Below, piece after piece: positions 1-8,771 of a stretch of DNA of 64,000 bases. Both the position numbers and the translations under genes were made by a program. Positions within the stretch are counted from its first letter, which is position 1. Every line of letters starts with the position of its first letter. The notes under the pieces are model-generated. The model was not told where the DNA came from, did not search any database, and saw only the letters and a program-made list of their open reading frames with translations. This DNA comes from Oxalobacteraceae bacterium (GTDB lineage Bacteria > Pseudomonadota > Gammaproteobacteria > Burkholderiales > Burkholderiaceae_D), in NCBI GenBank assembly GCA_947448025.1, contig CANFLV010000014.1:47197-111196 (forward strand), given 5' to 3'.

Positions 1-2705
1 GGCATCGACAGCGCCTTGCCGGTAATGAGCAAAGCCACGAAAGCGCCGCCGATCGACAGCGGCAAGGCCGCCAGAATCGTCACCGGCTGCATGAAGTCCT
101 TGAACAGCAAGACCAGCACGCCGTAAATGCACAGCACGCCGATCAGCATCGCCAAACCAAAGCTCGCAAACAGCGCCTGCATCTCCTGCGCGTCGCCGAG
201 TTCGGCGATCTTCACCGAGGGCGGCAGGTTTTTCATCGACGGCAAGGCGCGCGCTTCGTCATTGACTTCGCCCAGCGAGCGCCCGCCGAGCTCGACATCG
301 AGCGTGACGTTGCGGCTGCGATTGAGGCGGTCGATTTGCGCCGGGCCGCTTTCCATCGTGATCGTCGCGACATTGGCGAGCATGACAGGGCCATTCTTGC
401 CGGGTACGGTCAGGCGTGCGATCGCGTCAAGGTCAGCGCGCACGGCGTCCGGCAATTTGACGCGGATCGGGATCTGGCGCTCAGAAAGATTCAGCTTGTT
501 GAGGTTCGTGTCGTAATCGCCGGCGGTCGCCACGCGCACGGTTTCGCCGATGCTGGCAGCGGTCACGCCAAGGTCGGCGGCGCGTGCAAAATCAGGGCGC
601 ACGATGATTTCAGGGCGCACCAGCGAAGCGCTGGAATTGACGTTGCCGATGCCTTTGAGCGTGCGTAATTCGCGTTCGACTTTTTGCGCGGCAGCTTGCA
701 ACGCCACCGGATCTTCACTGCGCAAGACCAGCTGCATTTTCACGCCGGTGTCGGGCGGGCCGACCGTGAAGCGTGCGCCGGGAATATCGGCGAGTTTGGT
801 GCGTATCTGCGACTCGATATCGGCCATCGATTCGCTACGCTTCGTGCGGTGCGTGGTCGTCAGCGTCAGTATCGCGCGGCGCGCTTCGGCTGCTGCGCCG
901 GGCGCAAACGCATCGCCGCTGGAGCCGCCGCCGACCGAGCTGAATACGCTCACAACATTCTTGACCTGCATCGCCGCCAGACGCGTGCGCTCCGCCACAG
1001 CGCGCGTCTCCGTCAGCGTCGTGCCCGGTGGCAGTTCGACATTGATCTGCGTTTGCGCGCGATCTGCCGGCGGCACAAAGCCTGTCGGCAGCAGTGGCAC
1101 GAGCGCGATCGAACCGATGAAAAACAAACCCGAGCCGATCGCCGTGACCAGACGATGACGCAGGCACCACTTCATCAGTGCGAGATAACGCAGCATGACC
1201 CAACTATCCGTTTCTTCGCCATGCACGGCAGGCTTCATCAGATAGGCCGCCATCATCGGCGTGAGCAAACGCGCGACCATCAGCGAGGCAATAATCGCCA
1301 GCACGGCAGTCCAGCCGAACTGCTTGAAGAACAGTCCCGGCACGCCGCCCATGAAAGCCGTCGGCAGGAACACTGCTACCAGCGCGAAGGTCGTGGCGAT
1401 CACGGCCATGCCGATCTCATCGGCCGCTTCCATCGCTGCCTGCATCGGTGTTTTGCCCATGCGCAGATGGCGCGTGATGTTCTCAATTTCAACGATAGCG
1501 TCATCAACCAGTACGCCGACCACGAGGGCCAGCGCCAACAGCGTCACGGTATTGAGCGTGTAGCCGAAATAACTGAGCCCGAGGAAGGTCGGGATCACCG
1601 ACAGCGGCAAGGCGGCTGCAGCGACCAGGGTCGCGCGCAAGTCACGCAGGAACCACCACACCACGAGCACGGCGAGGATCGCGCCTTCATAGAGCAATTC
1701 CATCGAGCCGGCGAAATTTTCTTCAACCGGGAAAGCATTGTCGATCGCCAGCTGGAAGTCGATATTCGGCTGCGCTGCCTGCAGTTCGGCGACGGCTTCA
1801 CGCGCACCGCGCGCGACATCGATTTCACTGGCGCCCTTGGTGCGGAAGATTTCAAAACCGATCACTGGCTTGCCATCGCGCGTGGCGACCGAACGCGGCT
1901 CGCTGACGGTGTCGCTGACTGTGGCGACCTGTTCGAGTCGGATATGGCGGCCATCCATCAGTGGCAATTCAATTTTCGCCAGGTCGGCTGCGGTCCTGAC
2001 GGTCGCGATCGTGCGCACCGATTGCTCGGCACCGCTGACATCGCCGCGTCCGCCCGGGGCTTCCTGCTGCACGAGGCGCAGCCGTCGCGAGATGTCCAGC
2101 GCGCTGACATTGAGCGCCGCCATCTTTGCCGCATCGAGTTCGACGCGCACTTCACGACTCACGCCGCCAACACGCTTGATCGCGCCGACGCCGCGCACAT
2201 TAAGCATGCGCTTGGCGACGGTGTTATCGACGAACCAGCTCAGCTCCTGGTCGTCGAGCTTGCCATCTTTCGCACTGGCGACGAAGGTCAGCACCACGCG
2301 GCCGGCGGTCGACGCTTTCGTCACTGAGGGGTCGCGCAATTCAGCCGGCAGATCAGCGCGTACCCGGGCGACCGCATCGCGCACATCATTGACGGCTTCG
2401 GCGATCTGCTTTTCGAGTACGAATTCAACAGTGACAGTGACCTGACCGTCGAGCACTTTGGCGTAGATGTTTTTCACGCCTTGCAGGGTCGCGACGGAAT
2501 CTTCAATCTTGCGCGCGACTTCGGTTTCGAGCTGAGCCGGCGCTGTGCCGGACAGCTGCGCGCTGACGGTCACGATGGGTAATTCGATGTCGGGAAAGTC
2601 TTGCACGGCGTTGGCGCGATACGCCAGCAGGCCGGCCAGCGACAGCAAGGCAAACAGCATGATCGCCGGGATCGGATTCTTGATCGAGAGAGCGGAAAAG
2701 TTCAC
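1..2705 (-). CDS. RND (HAE1-type) multidrug efflux permease, partial
   Basis: Inner-membrane proton/drug antiporter, the pump of a tripartite efflux system. About 901 of the usual ~1,030-1,050 residues are visible; the 3' end runs off the left edge. Translation starts at a GTG with an AAGGAA Shine-Dalgarno and reads NFSALSIKNPIPAIM, the usual first transmembrane segment. The paired aspartates of the proton relay are present in GVLVDDAIVEIEN (Asp401-Asp402), matching Asp407-Asp408 of E. coli AcrB. It lies 9 nt after the adaptor gene, as the last member of an outer membrane factor-adaptor-pump operon. Substrate is not predictable; the DD pair and operon type favour organic compounds over heavy metals. 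Confidence 0.93.
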   Translation of the reverse strand, partial: MNFSALSIKNPIPAIMLFALLSLAGLLAYRANAVQDFPDIELPIVTVSAQLSGTAPAQLETEVARKIEDSVATLQGVKNIYAKVLDGQVTVTVEFVLEKQIAEAVNDVRDAVARVRADLPAELRDPSVTKASTAGRVVLTFVASAKDGKLDDQELSWFVDNTVAKRMLNVRGVGAIKRVGGVSREVRVELDAAKMAALNVSALDISRRLRLVQQEAPGGRGDVSGAEQSVRTIATVRTAADLAKIELPLMDGRHIRLEQVATVSDTVSEPRSVATRDGKPVIGFEIFRTKGASEIDVARGAREAVAELQAAQPNIDFQLAIDNAFPVEENFAGSMELLYEGAILAVLVVWWFLRDLRATLVAAAALPLSVIPTFLGLSYFGYTLNTVTLLALALVVGVLVDDAIVEIENITRHLRMGKTPMQAAMEAADEIGMAVIATTFALVAVFLPTAFMGGVPGLFFKQFGWTAVLAIIASLMVARLLTPMMAAYLMKPAVHGEETDSWVMLRYLALMKWCLRHRLVTAIGSGLFFIGSIALVPLLPTGFVPPADRAQTQINVELPPGTTLTETRAVAERTRLAAMQVKNVVSVFSSVGGGSSGDAFAPGAAAEARRAILTLTTTHRTKRSESMADIESQIRTKLADIPGARFTVGPPDTGVKMQLVLRSEDPVALQAAAQKVERELRTLKGIGNVNSSASLVRPEIIVRPDFARAADLGVTAASIGETVRVATAGDYDTNLNKLNLSERQIPIRVKLPDAVRADLDAIARLTVPGKNGPVMLANVATITMESGPAQIDRLNRSRNVTLDVELGGRSLGEVNDEARALPSMKNLPPSVKIAELGDAQEMQALFASFGLAMLIGVLCIYGVLVLLFKDFMQPVTILAALPLSIGGAFVALLITGKALSM

Positions 2706-2714
2706 GCGGCTTCC

Positions 2715-3887
2715 TTATTTCTTGGCTGCGACGGCAGCAGAGGCAGGCACAGTGGCGGGTACCACGAGCGGCGCAGCAGCGACGTTCTTGACGAGATCGC
2801 CATCATTAAGAAAGCCTGCGCCACTGACGACGACTTGCGCGCTCGGCGCGAGCGTATCGATGACTTCAACGCGATCGCCAAGACGGCGGCCTGTCGTAAC
2901 CTTGAGCTGTGTGACGCGACTGTCGGCATTGAGCCGGAAGACATAACTGAAGCCATCACGCACCACGATGGATGCCTGCGGCACCGTCATCGCCGTCGAG
3001 CTGCCGAGCTCAAACTCGCCACGCGCAAACATGCCGGCCTTGGCCGACATCATCTTGTCGTCGACCGGTAAATCAACATACACGAGCGCACTGCGGGTTT
3101 GCGGATCCACAGTTGGCGCGACCATGCGCACCACGCCCTTGAGTTGACTACCATTGGCGGCCGTGACTAGAGCGGTGCTGCCAGGCTTGAGGCTGGCCAG
3201 TTCATTGGAAGTCACTTCGGCGCGCCATTCAAGACGCCCCTGACGAATCATGCGAAACAGTTCGGTGCCGGCGCCAACGACCGCGCCGACGGTCGCCGTA
3301 CGCGCGGAAATCACGCCGCTGTCCGGTGCGCGCAGCTCGGTATGTTTCAGGCGCAGCTGTTGCGCGGCGAGATTGGCATTGGCCGATTCGACGCGCGCTT
3401 TCGCGGTCTGCTCGCCTGTGAAGTATTGATTAATCTGCTGCGCGCTCAAGGCACCGCTGCTTTGCAGGCTGCGCGCGCGGGCGGCGTTTGCTGTCGCGTC
3501 GGCGGCATTTGCCTCGGCCTCAGCCAGCGCTGCGCGCGCGGCAGCCACATCGGCTTGCACGGCTTCCGGCGCGAAGACGGCGAGGATTTGTCCGGCGCTG
3601 ACACTGTCGCCGATGGCGGCGCGAATTTCGGCAAGACGTAAGCCGTTCGCTTCACTGCCGATGATCGCTTCCTGCCAGGCGGCGATATTGCCATTGGCGC
3701 TGAGCTTGATGGGCAGGCTGATTTGCGTCGGCAGTGCACTCGTCACAGTCAATGCCGGACGGCTTATGGCGGCAGGTTTCTCTTGCGCTGCATTCGAGCG
3801 TACAGCGGAAAGGCCAAAGCCGGCAGCTAAAACAACGACGCCAGTCAGGGCGAGTCCAGTGCGGGATTTCAAGGTGAATTTTTTCAT
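2715..3887 (-). CDS. RND efflux periplasmic adaptor (membrane fusion protein)
   Basis: HlyD/AcrA-type adaptor (390 aa) linking the inner-membrane pump to the outer-membrane channel. I chose the ATG giving MKKFTLKSRTGLALTG, because it opens a hydrophobic N-terminal segment and overlaps the upstream stop by 4 nt (ATGA). Visible parts are a biotinyl-lipoyl-like half motif (NGNIAAWQEAIIGSEANG, then GDSVSAGQILAVF), an Ala/Glu-rich alpha-hairpin at about residues 110-160, and the beta-barrel/membrane-proximal part after about 200. No lipobox is seen. It is translationally coupled to the outer-membrane gene and followed at once by the pump gene. Confidence 0.92.
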   Translation of the reverse strand: MKKFTLKSRTGLALTGVVVLAAGFGLSAVRSNAAQEKPAAISRPALTVTSALPTQISLPIKLSANGNIAAWQEAIIGSEANGLRLAEIRAAIGDSVSAGQILAVFAPEAVQADVAAARAALAEAEANAADATANAARARSLQSSGALSAQQINQYFTGEQTAKARVESANANLAAQQLRLKHTELRAPDSGVISARTATVGAVVGAGTELFRMIRQGRLEWRAEVTSNELASLKPGSTALVTAANGSQLKGVVRMVAPTVDPQTRSALVYVDLPVDDKMMSAKAGMFARGEFELGSSTAMTVPQASIVVRDGFSYVFRLNADSRVTQLKVTTGRRLGDRVEVIDTLAPSAQVVVSGAGFLNDGDLVKNVAAAPLVVPATVPASAAVAAKK

Positions 3888-5320
3888 GATGCGCGGTCTT
3901 TCAATGCTGAATTCTGGTGTGCCGGCTGCGGCGTGGTGATCGGATCGGCGCGTTGCCAGCCACCGCCGGCGGCTCGATACGCAGCGATCCACGCCGCTAC
4001 ACGCTCACGCTGCAAGCCGATGAGGGCGGTCTCAGCCGAGAGGCGGATCCGGCGCGCATCTTCAAGTTCGACCAAGCTGGCCAGTCCATTCTTGTAACGG
4101 CTTTCGGTACCATTGAACGAGGCACGATAGCCGTCGACGGCCGCGACAGCCTGCGTCGTGCGTGCAGCGGTGCTATCGAGACGTACCAGCGCTTCTTCCA
4201 GTTCGCGCACGGCTTGGCGCACAGCGGCGCGATAGTTTGTGCTGGCTTCGGCATAACGGGCACGCGCCGCATCGACATTGGCGCTGCGACGACCCGCATC
4301 AAAAATCGGCAAGGTGAGTGCCAATGGTCCGATCGACCAGGTATCGCCAGTGGTAGTGACACCGCCGCTGCTAAAGCGCCCGGCACCGACCGAACCGACC
4401 AGGCTCAGATGCGGATAGCGTTGGGCTTCGCTCGCGCCAACATCGGAAGCAGCGGCAGCGACTTCGCGCTCGGCCGCATAGAGGTCTGGACGTTGGGCGA
4501 GCGCCTCCAGCGGCACGCTGTTGATCGTCATGACTGACGCTGCGGGCAATGTGCCGGCAAGGTTCGCGAGCTGTTCGCGCAGTGCCGTTTCGGGAATCGC
4601 GGTCAGCGCCACGAGCGACTTGATATTGATGTCGCAGACGGCTTGCTGCTGAATGGCGCGGCTATTTCCTTCGGCGGCGCTGGCACGGGCGAGTCCGGCA
4701 TTTGCTGGCGACTGAAATCCGGCTGCGGCGCTCAATTCCACGAGTCGTGCTGACTCACTGCGCGACGCGGCGTCGGCACGCGCGACCGCCAGCAGCATGT
4801 CGCAGGAACGGAAATCGTAATACTGGTTCGCCACTTCGGCAGCGAGCGAAACCCGCGCTTCATGCCAGCTGGCGTTGGCACCCTCAAGGCGCGCCTGCGC
4901 CGCCGATCGTGCATTACGGCCGGCGCCAAACAAATCGGTTTCCCATGAAGCTTGCAAGGCGGCTTGCGCCGTGGTCCCCATCGGCAGTGTCGACTGCTGG
5001 CTAGCGCGACTCCCGCTGACGGCGGCATCGAGCGTCGGCAGCAAAGCCGCACCGCTGGCCACGCGCACGGCGCGTGCCTGTTCGATGCGCGACGTGGCTG
5101 CAGCCAGAGTCGGGCTGACCTGCTGCGCCGCTGCGATCAATTGGGGTAAGAGTGGGTCGCTGTGCTGCTGCCACCATAGTGCGAGGTCAGGCAGACTGCC
5201 ATTGTGCGGCAGCGGTGCGGACCAGCGCGGCGGCGCTTCAGGCGCGGGCGCAGGCGGTGAGGCACAAGCTGCCAGCAGCAGCGGCAGGCAAGCACCGGCC
5301 ATGCGTTGAAATACATTCAT
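3884..5320 (-). CDS. Efflux outer-membrane lipoprotein, NodT/OprM family
   Basis: TolC-type outer-membrane channel (478 aa), first gene of the efflux operon. The chosen ATG yields MNVFQRMAGACLPLLLAAC with a lipobox ending at Cys19, so the protein should be an outer-membrane lipoprotein; longer upstream reading lacks a signal sequence. Two outer-membrane-efflux repeats are recognisable (PTLAAATSRIEQARA early, QRYPHLSLVGSVG and the FDAGRR motif in the second half). The 3' end overlaps the adaptor by ATGA. Having the channel gene first differs from the common adaptor-pump-channel order but occurs in Burkholderiales. Confidence 0.93.
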   Translation of the reverse strand: MNVFQRMAGACLPLLLAACASPPAPAPEAPPRWSAPLPHNGSLPDLALWWQQHSDPLLPQLIAAAQQVSPTLAAATSRIEQARAVRVASGAALLPTLDAAVSGSRASQQSTLPMGTTAQAALQASWETDLFGAGRNARSAAQARLEGANASWHEARVSLAAEVANQYYDFRSCDMLLAVARADAASRSESARLVELSAAAGFQSPANAGLARASAAEGNSRAIQQQAVCDINIKSLVALTAIPETALREQLANLAGTLPAASVMTINSVPLEALAQRPDLYAAEREVAAAASDVGASEAQRYPHLSLVGSVGAGRFSSGGVTTTGDTWSIGPLALTLPIFDAGRRSANVDAARARYAEASTNYRAAVRQAVRELEEALVRLDSTAARTTQAVAAVDGYRASFNGTESRYKNGLASLVELEDARRIRLSAETALIGLQRERVAAWIAAYRAAGGGWQRADPITTPQPAHQNSALKDRAS

Positions 5321-5592
5321 GTTAGGTCTATCGTGGTTCGTGGATGTGTGGCAGCGACATCGCGCCGGGACGAACATGCCAGATGGCGCTGCCAGCGATG
5401 GCGGCACCGAATGCATTTCATCTGACGGTCGTAACTCGTATTTAAACACATCAATCGCCTGCTTGTATTCCTTGGCTCAGCACGACCAGCCTACGTCCAT
5501 CGCGTCAGAAATGCGCGCCTATAATGATGTTGCGCTCCCACTCCACGACTGGGAGCAACGGGGATTTATCGGACTATCAAAACCAGAACCCA

Positions 5593-6345
5593 ATGAAAAA
5601 CAAAATCCAAACTATCCTATTATCTTTACTCCCCCTGCTCAGCCCATTCGCAATAGCCCAGACCAGCGAAGAAAGATCAGCCGAGCCGGAAGCTGAAGCA
5701 GCCCTGCAATCCATCGAAGTCAAGGATGCCCGCGATCCCTACCTGCGCCCTTACCGCACCATGCTCAAGGGTGTGACCGCCTTTGAAAAATATCATCGCC
5801 ATGCGAGCCAGGGCGAGCTGCGCTTCATTTTGCGCGCCTCAGTGCCAGGATCATCAATCAAAGACGTTACCCTGCGTATCGCCGGCCCCAGCATCACTAT
5901 CCCGGTCCCGATCGCCGAAGACGGCACCTTCTCCCTGCCGATCAATGAGGCAGCGGCAGCCGATAACGCTGACATGCTCTTGAACCAGAAAAAGGAGGCG
6001 ATGCGCTGGCGTCCCTATATACGCAGCCCGGGCCTTGGCACGAATATGCGCCGCCTCGGTGACGTACGACTCGAATGCGAAGTGTATTGGGCCATCGAGC
6101 AAGGTGAAATGTCTTTCTTTACCCGCAATGCGCTCAATGTGATCGGCGGCCCCTGCCGGTCATCCAAGGTCGCTTTCGGCTATCTGCTGCAGGCTAAATT
6201 ACAAAACGCGACGCTGGTGTCGGGCGAACGACGTCTCACTTTGGCGCTGGCAAAGAATGGCATGGGATTCATGCCGCCCATGCATGACGAAAGCTGGAGC
6301 GATGACGCCCTGATTGAATTACGCTATGCGGATGGCGCACAGTAA
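5593..6345 (+). CDS. Hypothetical exported protein
   Basis: A 250-residue protein I do not recognise. The start chosen gives MKNKIQTILLSLLPLLSPFAIAQ, a clear Sec signal peptide with probable cleavage after AIA. The mature part opens acidic (EERSAEPEAEAALQ), then has an all-beta-looking region with LRFILRASVPGSS and ITIPVPIAEDGTFSLPI. Two cysteines, in LECEVYW and GGPCRSS, could form a disulfide in the periplasm. It stands alone between two divergent or convergent units, with no partner that suggests a role. No catalytic motif is apparent. The Shine-Dalgarno is weak. Real-gene confidence comes from the signal peptide, length and regular codon use. Confidence 0.75.
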   Translation: MKNKIQTILLSLLPLLSPFAIAQTSEERSAEPEAEAALQSIEVKDARDPYLRPYRTMLKGVTAFEKYHRHASQGELRFILRASVPGSSIKDVTLRIAGPSITIPVPIAEDGTFSLPINEAAAADNADMLLNQKKEAMRWRPYIRSPGLGTNMRRLGDVRLECEVYWAIEQGEMSFFTRNALNVIGGPCRSSKVAFGYLLQAKLQNATLVSGERRLTLALAKNGMGFMPPMHDESWSDDALIELRYADGAQ

Positions 6346-6360
6346 AGGCGCAGCGAGGAC

Positions 6361-7035
6361 TCAGCCTTGCCCGCCCAGCTGCGGCAACGAAGCAATCAAG
6401 TCAGCAAAACGCTGCCCCTGAATCATCACATGGCCGCGCATGAGCTCGGCTGCAAGATCGCCATTACCAGCGACGATCGCCTGCACGATCGCATCGTGTT
6501 CCGCGAACGAGACATGAACACGGTCACGCACGCGTAACTGCAGCCGGCGATAAGGCCGCAGACGCCGTTGCAGCGCCCTCGCCTGCTCAGCCAGAAAGGT
6601 ATTGTGGCTACCCGCAAAGATGGCTTCATGGAAGCCTTCATTGCGATAAAAATAGGCATCCGCATCCTGTGCATTACTGGCGTCCTTGCACGCCTGATGC
6701 GCGGCCAGTAACTGCGACTGCTCATCCTTGTTCATGCGCCGCGCCGCCAGCCTGCCGCACATGGCTTCAAATTCCGCCATCACTTCAAACATTTCCACCA
6801 GCTGCTGTGGTCCGAGCTCGGCGACGATGGCGCCACGCCGCGGACGTATCACGACCACGCCCATCGACGCCAGCTGGATCAGGGTTTCCCTTACAGGCGT
6901 GCGCGAGACGCCAAAATGCGTCGCCAATTCAGTTTCGTCGAGGTGCTGGCCAGGCAAGAGTTTGCCGACCGCGATCATCTCTTCTATCGCTTCGCGCAAG
7001 GCTTGTGAGCGGTTTTTGTTGCTCGAGCTAGGCAA
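6361..7035 (-). CDS. mdcY: GntR/FCD-family repressor, probable malonate regulator (MdcY/MatR-like)
   Basis: FadR-subfamily transcription factor (224 aa). The N-terminal winged helix (about residues 10-75) contains ATHFGVSRTPVRETLIQLASM, whose SRTPVRE recognition helix is diagnostic of GntR proteins. The C-terminal helical FCD domain (about 85-215) has the metal/ligand-site histidines typical of the fold (EGFHEAIFAGSHN). The first possible codon is a TTG with a good AAAGGAA Shine-Dalgarno 6 nt upstream; the next ATG would delete part of the DNA-binding domain, so TTG is preferred. It is divergent from the TRAP-mdc operon and flanks operator-like palindromes, so by analogy with MdcY and MatR it probably represses that operon until malonate or malonyl-CoA is present. 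Confidence 0.85.
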   Translation of the reverse strand: MPSSSNKNRSQALREAIEEMIAVGKLLPGQHLDETELATHFGVSRTPVRETLIQLASMGVVVIRPRRGAIVAELGPQQLVEMFEVMAEFEAMCGRLAARRMNKDEQSQLLAAHQACKDASNAQDADAYFYRNEGFHEAIFAGSHNTFLAEQARALQRRLRPYRRLQLRVRDRVHVSFAEHDAIVQAIVAGNGDLAAELMRGHVMIQGQRFADLIASLPQLGGQG

Positions 7036-7055
7036 ATCAGTTCCTTTGCGTTGAT

Positions 7056-7074
7056 ATTGTTTCCAAGAAACAAT
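7056..7074. promoter_or_regulatory. 19-bp palindrome, possible operator of the divergent GntR gene
   Basis: Perfect inverted repeat ATTGTTTCcaaGAAACAAT between the GntR gene and the TRAP-mdc operon, 21 nt upstream of the GntR start codon and just before the -35 of the mdc promoter. Placement suits autoregulation or binding of a second factor. It does not resemble the TGTATACA core of FCD regulators, so which protein binds is unknown. Confidence 0.5.
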
Positions 7075-7080
7075 TTACAC

Positions 7081-7108
7081 TTGACAATGTATTTATTCAA
7101 GATATTCT
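7081..7108 (+). promoter_or_regulatory. Predicted sigma-70 promoter of the TRAP-mdc operon
   Basis: A consensus -35 TTGACA (7081-7086) is followed after 16 nt by TATTCT (7103-7108). Transcription would begin near 7115, leaving a leader of about 85 nt before the first TRAP gene. The -10 overlaps the operator-like palindrome, which suits repression by blocking RNA polymerase. Confidence 0.55.
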
Positions 7109-7123
7109 TGTATACATAAGAAT
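7104..7123. promoter_or_regulatory. Putative FCD/MatR-type operator
   Basis: ATTCTTGTATACATAAGAAT. The inner halves TCTTGTA and TACATAA closely match the published MatR site of Rhizobium malonate genes (TCTTGTA/TACACGA), and TGTATACA is a common core for FadR-subfamily regulators. A second small palindrome, CAAGAtatTCTTG, lies at 7099-7111 and overlaps it. Position on the predicted -10 supports repression by the adjacent GntR protein. Confidence 0.6.
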
Positions 7124-7200
7124 AAAAATTGCATACGCGAGCTCCGAAGCAGCGGTGCGATTAACCTTCGTTCAATCGAACACCAATAACAGGAGACCGT

Positions 7201-8220
7201 ATGTCCTTATTGAAACGCAGAACCATCCTTGGCGCCCTCGCCGCCAGTCCTTTGCTCGGCATGCAATCCAGCTGGGCGCAATCGACAGCCTTGAAAATTT
7301 CGCACCAATTCCCAGGTGGCACGGTCAGTGAAGGCGATTTCCGCGATCGCTTGTGCCGCATGTTCGCTGCCGAAGTGGAAAAACGCAGCAAGGGTAGCCT
7401 GAAATTCGAAATCTATGCCGGCTCCTCGCTGATGAAGACGAATGCGCAAATCTCTTCGATGCGCAAGGGTGCTCTCGACCTGTCGCTGGTGCCGCTGTCC
7501 TACGCGGGCGGTGAAATGCCGGAAGTGAATATCGGCCTCATGCCGGGTCTCGTGACGTCGTACGAACAAGGTTATGGCTGGAAGAATGCCGAAGTCGGTA
7601 AAGAATTGAACCGCTTCCTGCTCGAAAAAGGCATCGTCGTGCTCAGCTGGATCTGGCAAGCCGGCGGCATGGCCTCGCGCGGCAAACCGATCATCGAGCC
7701 TGACGACGCAAAAGGTATCAAGATCCGCGGCGGTTCGCGCGAGATGGACTTGATGCTCAAAGCCGCCGGTGCCGCCGTTGTCACGCTGCCATCGAATGAA
7801 ATCTACGCCGCCATGCAGACCGGCGCGATGGAAGCGGCATTGACGTCGTCGACCTCGCTGATTTCCTTCCGTCTCGAAGAAGTCTCGAAGAGCCTGACGA
7901 CCGGCCGCAAGGGATCCTACTGGTTCATGTTCGAGCCGCTGATGATGTCCAAAGCCGCCTTCGACCGCCTCACCAAGGAACAGCAGGCGACCATCATGGC
8001 CGTCGGCGCCGAACTCGAAACCTTCGCGCGCAAATCCGCCGAAGCCGACGACACCATCGTCGCCAATGTGTACCAGAAAGCCGGTGCAAAGGTCGCTGAC
8101 ATGAATGACGGCGCACTGAAAAAATGGCAAGCCATCGCGCGCACCACCGCCTGGAAAGACTATGGCGAGAAGAATGAAAACTGCGCCAAACTGCTGAAAC
8201 TGGCTGAGAAAACCCTATGA
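7201..8220 (+). CDS. TRAP transporter substrate-binding protein (DctP family), probable malonate
   Basis: Periplasmic solute receptor (339 aa) of a TRAP dicarboxylate transporter. The N-terminus MSLLKRRTILGALAASPLLGMQSSWAQ is a signal peptide with twin arginines (KRRTILG) that could use Tat or Sec. The body has the DctP hallmarks: ALKISHQFPGG after the signal, GSSLMKTNAQISSMRKGALDL, and the carboxylate-binding Arg region KGIKIRGGSREMD. A GGAG Shine-Dalgarno precedes the ATG. It heads the operon and its stop overlaps the DctQ start (ATGA). Malonate as ligand is inferred from the mdc genes downstream and the known malonate TRAP system MatPQM of Sinorhizobium. Confidence 0.9.
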   Translation: MSLLKRRTILGALAASPLLGMQSSWAQSTALKISHQFPGGTVSEGDFRDRLCRMFAAEVEKRSKGSLKFEIYAGSSLMKTNAQISSMRKGALDLSLVPLSYAGGEMPEVNIGLMPGLVTSYEQGYGWKNAEVGKELNRFLLEKGIVVLSWIWQAGGMASRGKPIIEPDDAKGIKIRGGSREMDLMLKAAGAAVVTLPSNEIYAAMQTGAMEAALTSSTSLISFRLEEVSKSLTTGRKGSYWFMFEPLMMSKAAFDRLTKEQQATIMAVGAELETFARKSAEADDTIVANVYQKAGAKVADMNDGALKKWQAIARTTAWKDYGEKNENCAKLLKLAEKTL

Positions 8221-8771
8221 GTCACGGCTTCGAAATGGAGCCCGCAAAAGGCCCTGCCATCCCCGATAACATCGTGGTGGCAGGGCTGTCGCGCTTGCTC
8301 GATAAACTCAATCATTTCCTGATGACGCTGTCGATGGGCGCGCTGATATTGACGGCGCTGATCCTGACATATTCCGTGGTCAGCCGCTACTTTTTCAAGG
8401 TGCCTACCGACTGGCAGGATGAGGCTTCCGTCTTCATGCTCGTGGGTGTGACCTTTTTCTGCACGGCCTATGTGCAATCGTATCGCGGTCATATCGGCAT
8501 CGAGGCGCTGGCCTCCATTTTGCCGCCAGCGGTGAATGCGGTTCGCCTGTTTTTTGTGGATCTGATTTCCTGCCTGTTCTGCCTTTTCTTTACGTGGAAA
8601 TCATGGACGTTGTGGCATGAGGCCTTTGTCGATGGCCAGACCACTTCATCGACCTTCGCCCCGCCACTGTGGATTCCTTATGGCTTCATGGCGCTAGGGA
8701 TGAGCCTGCTGACGCTGCAAATCGCGGTGCAGGTGCTGGCGCGCATGACTAACAAACAGGCACAATCATGA
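8217..8771 (+). CDS. TRAP transporter small membrane subunit (DctQ family)
   Basis: Small integral-membrane subunit (184 aa) that couples the binding protein to the large permease. Four hydrophobic segments are readable: MTLSMGALILTALILTYSVV, EASVFMLVGVTFFCTAYV, LFFVDLISCLFCLFF and PPLWIPYGFMALGMSLLTL. The sequence VVSRYFFKVPTDWQDE is the conserved DctQ signature (SRY/F...W.EE). Four-nt overlaps on both sides suggest coupled translation with the DctP and DctM genes. Confidence 0.88.
   Translation: MSHGFEMEPAKGPAIPDNIVVAGLSRLLDKLNHFLMTLSMGALILTALILTYSVVSRYFFKVPTDWQDEASVFMLVGVTFFCTAYVQSYRGHIGIEALASILPPAVNAVRLFFVDLISCLFCLFFTWKSWTLWHEAFVDGQTTSSTFAPPLWIPYGFMALGMSLLTLQIAVQVLARMTNKQAQS

Noticed and set aside
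684..2327. 547-codon plus-strand frame opposite the RND permease
   Set aside because: It is the antisense shadow of a clear RND gene; composition is His/Arg/Gln-rich without domain features.
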